Assembly (NCBI GenBank): GCA_016932095.1 | Contig: JAFGDN010000045.1 | Span: forward strand, 1-38,266 | Length of the DNA stretch: 38,266 bases | Source of the DNA: Sedimentisphaerales bacterium | GTDB taxonomy: Bacteria; Planctomycetota; Phycisphaerae; Sedimentisphaerales; Anaerobacaceae | Reading direction: 5' to 3' | Program-made: the position numbers and the translations under genes | Notes under the pieces: generated by a model | What the model was told of the DNA's origin: nothing | Databases searched by the model: none | The model's input: only the letters and a program-made list of their open reading frames with translations | In this document: piece by piece, positions 32,533 through 38,266 of the stretch | Layout of the letters: each line of letters begins with the position of its first letter | Numbering within the stretch: position 1 is the stretch's first letter

Positions 32533-33600
32533 TTAGTTTCGTTTACTCAGGTAGAAACCGCGGCATGAGATATCGATTTTTTCACCGTCTTTTGTATTCA
32601 CCGACAACGTATCAGTAAACATTTTGGCGATACTTTTAACAGGGGGAGGCGTTATCTCGAGTTCGAATTTATAGCGTTTGTCGAATTTTTGCTTGTTGAG
32701 GACCTTAATGATGCCCTTTTTGGAGTCAGCCGAGGTAATATCAAAATCTTCGTTATAATTGCTCAGCAGCCACAAATCTTTCTGGACGACCTTTCCCGCT
32801 TCAGCGTTGATGATATTTATCGCCGGCGGGTCGGTGCGGAACCTCGGCAGAATGGAAAAAGGCACGCTGACTACGGGGGTGTCTGGATGAGTGATGCTGA
32901 TTTCAATTCGTCCGTTGATGATTGAGCCGACTTTTCCGGCATCGACGCTGGTCTCGAGCTCAATCTGCGGTGCGTTTTGATTCGCGTTGAAGTCCGCTGT
33001 AACAATGTCGGCGGTGGATTCAAATTTGGTTATTGAAAAGGATTTTCCATCGAGCGATTTCACCGTAATTTTCGCATGGCCGGCATCTTTGCCCTTGAGC
33101 ATATAGTCGAGCTTATCCGGCTCGGCAATAGCTTTTTCGGCAATAACGGCTTTTATAGACAATTCAACCTTCGGTGCGAGGGGGTCGTTTGAGGGCACAT
33201 ACAGGTGTTTCACCCTCAAACCGGTGGCCCTGTCGGCGTTGAATTTGACCTTGATTTCACCGCATTCTCCTGATGCGTATTTTTTCTTCTCAAGCTCCGC
33301 GACGGTGCAGCCGCAGGTAGTGCTGATATTACTTATCTCCAATACCCCCTCGCCTTTATTGCAAAACTTGAACAGGCAGGAGCTGCTCGAGCCGGGCGCG
33401 ACCTGGCCGAAGTCAACAGTTGTCTGCTCGAATAATATTTTCGGGGGCGGCCCATTGGAATCCGTTGATATCGCGTTGTCGTCCGGCGTCGGTTTAGCCG
33501 ACTGTTCTTCTGAGAACGCCGCTCCAGACAGCCAACCCTGCAAAATCAATGCACAACAGAGAATGCGAACGCTTGAAATAAACCTGCTAAGCGACTTCAT
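32533..33600 (-). CDS. exported DUF1573 protein
   Basis: Protein of 355 residues. ATG 33600 is chosen with GGGAGACGG just upstream over ATG 33615. Signal peptide 1-30 (MKSLSRFISSVRILCCALIL...). Residues about 55-155 are a DUF1573 (ASPM/SPD-2/Hydin-type) Ig-like domain: FEQTTVDFGQVAPGSSSSCLF and the typical STTCGCTVAEL, VKFNADRATGLRVKHLYVPSNDP. Two further Ig-like segments follow to the C-terminus. DUF1573 proteins are common in Bacteroidetes and Planctomycetes, with unknown function. Leads the run into the cytochrome and T2SS genes. Confidence 0.88.
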   Translation of the reverse strand: MKSLSRFISSVRILCCALILQGWLSGAAFSEEQSAKPTPDDNAISTDSNGPPPKILFEQTTVDFGQVAPGSSSSCLFKFCNKGEGVLEISNISTTCGCTVAELEKKKYASGECGEIKVKFNADRATGLRVKHLYVPSNDPLAPKVELSIKAVIAEKAIAEPDKLDYMLKGKDAGHAKITVKSLDGKSFSITKFESTADIVTADFNANQNAPQIELETSVDAGKVGSIINGRIEISITHPDTPVVSVPFSILPRFRTDPPAINIINAEAGKVVQKDLWLLSNYNEDFDITSADSKKGIIKVLNKQKFDKRYKFELEITPPPVKSIAKMFTDTLSVNTKDGEKIDISCRGFYLSKRN

Positions 33601-33929
33601 TTTTCCGTCTCCCAACTTAAAATGTAACTAATGTTAAACTCGACCTTATGGTACTATTAAACCATTCATAATAATAAAACAATACGGTTTTAGCAAGCAC
33701 TTTTCGAGGGTTTCAGGGTTGCCGAAATATAAGATTTTCCCACCTGAGTTATCTAAAGCGGCATACGTATTTCCAAATTTGCACAACAAGGTTTTTTAGG
33801 ACGTAGAATAAAAAATAGCCGATATATTAGGTTATTCAGGGCGACAGTCGCCTTACCTGGCTTTACAGCCGTTTTTTTAACTGTTACCATACTATACAGT
33901 TACGAAACTAAATATGTTCGGAGCAGATT
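33601..33929. promoter_or_regulatory. 329-bp divergent intergenic region
   Basis: A/T-rich, no gene. Minus-strand candidate promoter for the DUF1573 operon: TTGTTT (33682-33677), 16 bases, TAATAG (33660-33655). Toward the glycan operon an inverted repeat TAACTGT-N11-ACAGTTA lies at 33878-33902, 27 bases before ATG 33930, and a tight palindrome GGCGACAGTCGCC at 33840-33852. Confidence 0.35.
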
Positions 33930-34886
33930 ATGAACCAACAATTGGTCGAGGTTTCAGTGGTTATACCATTATTAAACGAGCAGGACAACATAAAGCCGTT
34001 GTATCAACAGCTTACACAGGCCCTTACCGGGGTCCACGAATACGAGCTGATTTTCGTTGATGACGGTTCAAAGGACGGCGGTTATAACGCCCTGGCGGAT
34101 ATTCATAAAGCCGACGGCAGGGTCAAGGTCATACGATTTCGCAGGAACTTCGGCCAGACCGCGGCGCTCAGCGCGGGCTTCGCACACGCTAAAGGCGATA
34201 TAATCGTTGCAATTGACGCAGACCTTCAGAACGACCCGGCCGACATACCCGCGATGATAAAAAAGCTGCACGAGGGTTTCGACGTAGTCAGCGGCTGGCG
34301 AAAGAAACGATATGACAATGCCGTAACCCGGCTGTTGCCGTCAAAAACGGCAAACTGGATTATCTCAAAGATAACCGGGGTGCGACTGCACGACTTCGGC
34401 TGCACGCTCAAGGCGTATCGGCGAGAGATACTTTGTGAAACACGACTTTACGGCGAAATGCACCGATTTATCCCCGTTTTGGCAAGCTGGGCTGGCGCAC
34501 GTATCTGCGAAACGGTTGTAAACCACAGGCCCCGGACGGCGGGCGTCGCCAAATACGGGCTGGGCCGGACGTGGAAGGTTATGCTGGATTTGATTACAGT
34601 GAAGTTTCTCGGGTCATATTCGACCAAGCCGATATACATCTTTGGCGGGCTGGGGCTTTTTTGCGGGCTGCTGGCCGTATTGAGCGGGCTGATTGTGCTG
34701 TATCAGAAGTTTCTGTCGGCGGGGCATCTGCCAATGAACCGAAACCCGCTGCTGCTGCTGACGGTGCTTTTCGTAACGGCCACGATTCAGTTTGTCCTGA
34801 TGGGGCTGCTGGCGGAACTATTGGTCCGCACGTATCACGAATCACAGAATCGGCCGACCTACGCAATCCGGGAAATCCTCGAATGA
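33930..34886 (+). CDS. GT2 glycosyltransferase, polyprenyl-phosphate type (DPM1/GtrB/ArnC-like)
   Basis: Protein of 318 residues that probably moves a sugar from a nucleotide donor to undecaprenyl phosphate. ATG 33930 has GGAG 10 bases upstream. GT-A motifs: VVIPLLNEQDN (10-20), FVDDGS (42-47), DADLQNDP (96-103), and KAYRREIL after the core. Two C-terminal membrane helices at about 235-258 and 270-293, as in GtrB/ArnC. First gene of a three-gene operon; the lipid-linked sugar could feed the GT39 enzyme encoded 21 bp downstream (inference). Sugar identity unknown. Confidence 0.9.
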   Translation: MNQQLVEVSVVIPLLNEQDNIKPLYQQLTQALTGVHEYELIFVDDGSKDGGYNALADIHKADGRVKVIRFRRNFGQTAALSAGFAHAKGDIIVAIDADLQNDPADIPAMIKKLHEGFDVVSGWRKKRYDNAVTRLLPSKTANWIISKITGVRLHDFGCTLKAYRREILCETRLYGEMHRFIPVLASWAGARICETVVNHRPRTAGVAKYGLGRTWKVMLDLITVKFLGSYSTKPIYIFGGLGLFCGLLAVLSGLIVLYQKFLSAGHLPMNRNPLLLLTVLFVTATIQFVLMGLLAELLVRTYHESQNRPTYAIREILE

Positions 34887-34907
34887 GTTGGGAATGGCGA
34901 AGTTAGA

Positions 34908-36728
34908 ATGAAGAAAAGTAAAAAAGCGCTCGATTCTGAACTCTCAATTTTGTCTTCTCAATTATCAACGGTATTGATAGTTGTACTTGCGGGCATACCG
35001 TTTTTGCTGGGGCGCTATTTCGAGTTAAATTACCCGGACCCCTTTGACAGCGCAGCAAACGTATATTCGGCCCAGCATATTTTGAACGGCGCGAGAATAG
35101 GAATCGACGAACATCCTAGCGCCGCTCTGGGGACGCTTTTGGTCAATATTCTTGGGGTATGGCTTTTCGGGTTTCGTGAGTTCGGCCCAAAAATGATTCA
35201 GGCGATTATGCAGGCGGGGGCGTTTGTCGTTATGTATATGGCGATGAAAAAGCTGTTCGGCAAACTTCCCGCGGCCGTGGGTGTAATCGTTGCGGCGATA
35301 TATACTTCAGCGCCTCTTGTGGCCAAGTTCGGCAATGTCAAAGAACAGTTTATGATTGCCTGTATGGTAACAGGGATATGCCTGTTCGTGCTGAGACAAT
35401 TGGGCGGCGGGTGGTGGTATTCGTTTTTGGCGGGGGCGATTGTAAGCTGGGCGCCGCTATTCAAGGAGACGGGCTCATCGGCAATCGGCGCAATCGGATT
35501 ATTTGTATTGCTTCAGCCGATATTCGGACACAGGACGTGGAAGCAGACGGGGCTCGATATTGTTTTGCTTTTAGCAGGCGCCGTAGCGGCGCTGGCGCCG
35601 TTATATATATGGATAATCGGCTGGAAAGTGCAAATGGCGCTTCCTTACTCCTTTATCTGGGACGCCGTCGCGGGGCTGGTTCCTAAAGCGCAGGCAGCCG
35701 GGCAAACCTCCACATACGTATCTTCGTTGAGAGAAACGATTTCTTTTTCAGAGCAGTGGCCGAAGGTGCTGCGATTTTACCTTGCGTTATGCCTGCCGGT
35801 TTCGTTAGCCGCCGGTTCAATCGTTGTCTGGTTGGGTAAAACGGTAACGAAGTCGGTCAGTAACGCGTATGACCGGTTTGTATTGTTGTTTGGAGTATGG
35901 TGGCTGCTGGATATGGCCTTTGTATGGGTTAGTCCGGCTTCATACGAGCAGTATTACCTGCCGCTGACCGCCTCCGGCGCGGCGACGGGCTGCTATTTGA
36001 CAGCGGTTTATCGAGATAAGCTCTCGTCGGCGGTATTTAAAACCAAATGGATTGTTACCGGGATAGTCGGGCTGGTTCTTATGGTTGTTATGTCGTGGCA
36101 CATATTTTTTGGTTTGCCGAGGAGCCCGTATTCGGGAATGAAGTATCCTGAGAAGCGAAACGGCTATATTCAGAGATGGAACGAGATTTCGCGGCGCAAG
36201 AACCAGAGCTGGCGCGGGCCGTGGGAGAGGGCGGGAGAATACATACGAGACCGCACAAAGCCCTCGGACAAGATTTACGTCTGGGGGTGGGTTCCGGCGG
36301 TATATCTGTCGGCGCAGAGATTTTGCCCCGCCCCGAACGCCTTTGAAAGTGAAATGCACGCCAGGCCTCCTGAGCAGCTCGAACGGTTAATCGACGAGCT
36401 GCTTAGCTGCTTTAACAAGGAGATGCCGAAGTATATCGTTGACAGCCGAAAGCAGCATTTGCCAATGGACCGGTTCAAGTTCGAGCTTTGGCCGATTGTG
36501 CCGGAGGGTTTTATGGGATTTCAGAAGACACAATTTTTGCCCAATGAGCCGAATATTGTGGCCGAATTTGAAAAATTATGGGGTCAGGTGACAAGGGTAC
36601 GGTCGGGCGAGCTTGAGCAGCGCAGGTTCGAAATTATGGGCAAGTTCAGGAAGTTTATAAGAGACAATTACGAAATCGTTGAGATGTTCGGCGACGAGGT
36701 TGTTTTTAAGCTGAAGGACGGTAAATGA
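34908..36728 (+). CDS. GT39/ArnT-like membrane glycosyltransferase
   Basis: Polytopic protein of 606 residues, expected to transfer a sugar from a polyprenyl-phosphate donor. The first cytoplasmic part (SELSILSSQLST) is encoded by a low-complexity tract. The first loop has YPDPFDSAANVYSAQHIL and an EHPSAA segment; the catalytic acid in this family is an Asp in a D-E/D motif of loop 1, here D41 (PDPFD) or E66/D65 (IDEH). About ten hydrophobic helices run to residue 400, followed by a C-terminal soluble domain (about 420-606) with SDKIYVWGWVPAVYLSAQRFCP, common in planctomycetal members. ATG 34908 lies 21 bp after the GT2 gene; no clear ribosome site. Confidence 0.82.
   Translation: MKKSKKALDSELSILSSQLSTVLIVVLAGIPFLLGRYFELNYPDPFDSAANVYSAQHILNGARIGIDEHPSAALGTLLVNILGVWLFGFREFGPKMIQAIMQAGAFVVMYMAMKKLFGKLPAAVGVIVAAIYTSAPLVAKFGNVKEQFMIACMVTGICLFVLRQLGGGWWYSFLAGAIVSWAPLFKETGSSAIGAIGLFVLLQPIFGHRTWKQTGLDIVLLLAGAVAALAPLYIWIIGWKVQMALPYSFIWDAVAGLVPKAQAAGQTSTYVSSLRETISFSEQWPKVLRFYLALCLPVSLAAGSIVVWLGKTVTKSVSNAYDRFVLLFGVWWLLDMAFVWVSPASYEQYYLPLTASGAATGCYLTAVYRDKLSSAVFKTKWIVTGIVGLVLMVVMSWHIFFGLPRSPYSGMKYPEKRNGYIQRWNEISRRKNQSWRGPWERAGEYIRDRTKPSDKIYVWGWVPAVYLSAQRFCPAPNAFESEMHARPPEQLERLIDELLSCFNKEMPKYIVDSRKQHLPMDRFKFELWPIVPEGFMGFQKTQFLPNEPNIVAEFEKLWGQVTRVRSGELEQRRFEIMGKFRKFIRDNYEIVEMFGDEVVFKLKDGK
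34931..34970 (+). repeat. low-complexity tract at the start of the GT39 gene
   Basis: GATTCTGAACTCTCAATTTT followed by GTCTTCTCAATTATCAAC encodes SELSILSSQLST. From memory similar 'SELSILNSQLS' tracts recur at gene starts in several genomes. Internally it holds two CTCAATT units 16 bp apart. Confidence 0.5.
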
Positions 36729-36752
36729 GTAAATGAGTGATGAGTAGATGAG
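36723..36752 (+). repeat. ATGAGT microsatellite between GT39 and the fusion gene
   Basis: AAATGAGTAAATGAGTGATG then AGTAGATGAG: four ATGAG units that contain the stop of one gene and the start of the next (ATG 36748). Confidence 0.6.
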
Positions 36753-38157
36753 CGACCAAAACGATATTCTGAAATGGCGCAGGCGCAACCGCTATTATTA
36801 CGCGTGGATTGAAAGAATTTACCGGTTCGTGGTCAGGCCGGGCAGCCGGGTTTTGCACGTCGGGTGCGAAAGCGGGGACCTTCTGGCGGCGGTCAGGCCC
36901 TGTTACGGGGTCGGAATTGACAGCGATGAAAAGGCAATAGCGCTGGCAAAGAAACGATTTCCACAATTGAATTTTAACGTTTGCGACCCGCAGGAATTAA
37001 AAATTAATGAAAAATTTGATTATGTTCTTATATGCGACAGTTTAGGCGACTGGAAAGATATTCAGCAGGTATTTGAGCGCGTTTACCCGATGACGGACGA
37101 GCATACGAGGATTGTGATAACCTATTATAATTACCTCTGGGAATGGATTCTTCGTTTCGCTTCGGCTGTTGGGCTTCGAAGGCCGAGGGAGCACCAGAAC
37201 TGGCTGCCGGCCGATGATATTGCCAACCTGCTCAACCTCAGCAATTTCGACGTGATTCGCAAGGATTCATACATGCTGTTTCCCAAGGGCGTATGGGGGA
37301 TTAGCGCGTTGTGTAATTATGTTTTATCGCTGCTGCCGGGTTTTCGCTTTTTCAACCTTGTCAACTTAGTGGTAGCCAGGCGCATACCAAGGCCGGTGCA
37401 GGACAAGGACTTGTCGGTTTCCGTAATAGTGCCGACCCGAAACGAGCGGGGTAACATCGGGGACGCGATAAAACGGATTCCCGATATGGGAAGGGGCACC
37501 GAGATAATTTTTGTTGACGGTAATTCCACCGACGGCACAGCCGAGGAGATTGAAAACCAGATACATAACAATCCTCAGCGAAAAATCATATTGGTTCATC
37601 AGGGCGCAGGCAAAGGAAAGGGCGACGCCGTAAGGAAGGGCTTTGCCGCCGCGACAGGCGATGTGCTGGTGATACAGGACGCCGACCTGACCGCGCCACC
37701 GGAGGATTTGCCCAAATTTTTCGCGGCCCTGCGCGACGGCAAGGGCGAATTCATAAACGGCTCTCGCCTGGTTTATCCGATGGAAAGGCAGGCGATGCGG
37801 TTTTTGAACCTGGTTGCCAACAAGTTTTTCGGGATGCTGTTCACGTGGCTTTTGGGTCAGCGATTCAGGGACACGCTTTGCGGGACCAAGATGATTCGAA
37901 AGAGCGATTACGAGCTTATAGCGGCCAACCGCTCGTATTTCGGCGACTTCGACCCGTTCGGCGACTTCGACCTTATTTTCGGTGCGGTTAAGCAGAATTT
38001 CAAGGTCATCGAAGTGCCCGTCAGGTACAAGGCGAGGACCTACGGCGAGACCAGCATAAGCAGGTTCAGGCACGGGATTTTGCTGTTGCGGATGAGCTGG
38101 GTCGCGTTCAAAAAAATCAAATGGCTCGGCGGGATCGGCCGGTTGAAGCATGAATAA
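36748..38157 (+). CDS. methyltransferase-GT2 fusion protein
   Basis: Protein of 469 residues with two domains. Residues 1-210 form a class I SAM-dependent methyltransferase (VLHVGCESGDLLAAV, 35-49; FDYVLICDSLGDW, 90-102), probably acting on a sugar or lipid. Residues 222-460 form a GT-A glycosyltransferase: VSVIVPTRNERGN (224-236), FVDGNSTDGT (255-264), DADLTAP (311-317) and a late helical LLLRMSW segment, like dolichol-phosphate transferases but with no clear C-terminal transmembrane pair. ATG 36748 sits in an ATGAGT repeat and has no good ribosome site. Last gene of the operon; nothing recognisable in 38158-38266. Confidence 0.85.
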   Translation: MSDQNDILKWRRRNRYYYAWIERIYRFVVRPGSRVLHVGCESGDLLAAVRPCYGVGIDSDEKAIALAKKRFPQLNFNVCDPQELKINEKFDYVLICDSLGDWKDIQQVFERVYPMTDEHTRIVITYYNYLWEWILRFASAVGLRRPREHQNWLPADDIANLLNLSNFDVIRKDSYMLFPKGVWGISALCNYVLSLLPGFRFFNLVNLVVARRIPRPVQDKDLSVSVIVPTRNERGNIGDAIKRIPDMGRGTEIIFVDGNSTDGTAEEIENQIHNNPQRKIILVHQGAGKGKGDAVRKGFAAATGDVLVIQDADLTAPPEDLPKFFAALRDGKGEFINGSRLVYPMERQAMRFLNLVANKFFGMLFTWLLGQRFRDTLCGTKMIRKSDYELIAANRSYFGDFDPFGDFDLIFGAVKQNFKVIEVPVRYKARTYGETSISRFRHGILLLRMSWVAFKKIKWLGGIGRLKHE

Positions 38158-38266
38158 AGCCGTTATTTTGATGGTTTTATCTCAAAGTTAGGGTTTTTTT
38201 GATATTTTAGCAGGAGGGATTTTCAAAACAAAGCGCACTTCCCATATTTGACGATATAAGGGGTAG

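Overview
The window looks like a chromosomal segment of a Gram-negative bacterium of the Planctomycetota, most likely class Phycisphaerae or a relative. This is inferred from the mix of a PEP-CTERM protein, large secreted proteins with paired Fn3-like 'GTDFSDVNDAD' modules, a DUF1573 protein, a fused MetX-MetW enzyme, AFT-type prepilin signals and a complete type II secretion cluster. No rRNA or other firm taxonomic marker is present.

Left part (1-11150), mostly unrelated small units: an HtrA/Deg periplasmic protease (minus, cut by the left edge); divergently a DUF4139-like exported protein and a YbaK-type tRNA deacylase (plus); a secreted GH11-type xylanase with a CBM60/36-like module (minus); a large secreted Fn3-repeat protein (minus); a tRNA-Val(CAC); a MetX-MetW fusion overlapping a stand-alone NikR-like C-terminal domain (minus); and a PEP-CTERM protein behind a long leader with its own promoter and terminator (plus).

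Middle part (11272-33600), the main subject of the window. A plus-strand operon encodes two small prepilins (PilV- and PilW-like) and three tandem paralogous, very large PilX/GspK-like pilin-type proteins of 506-524 residues. It runs head-on into a minus-strand type II secretion operon in the textbook order C-D-E-F-G-H-I-J-K-L-M. That operon is preceded by an exported tetraheme cytochrome fused to a degenerate 5'-nucleotidase-like domain and by a DUF1573 protein. No GspN, GspO/PilD prepilin peptidase, PilT or exosortase is in the window. Working model (inference): the T2SS builds a pseudopilus whose tip or surface carries the three giant pilins, and exports substrates such as the GH11 xylanase.

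Right part (33601-38266): after a 329-bp divergent intergenic region, a three-gene glycan operon on the plus strand encodes a polyprenyl-phosphate type GT2, a GT39/ArnT-like membrane glycosyltransferase and a methyltransferase-GT2 fusion.

A second theme is small dispersed repeats sitting at gene starts or inside genes: a two-copy 'MVRQAHH'-type repeat, a CACAAGTCATAAGT-type imperfect inverted repeat (one copy intergenic in the T2SS operon, one copy forming the signal peptide of the cytochrome gene), purine-rich GAGGACAGAAGAC tracts in gspI and gspD, and short tracts at the starts of two glycan genes. All names rest on reading the translations; no database search was possible.
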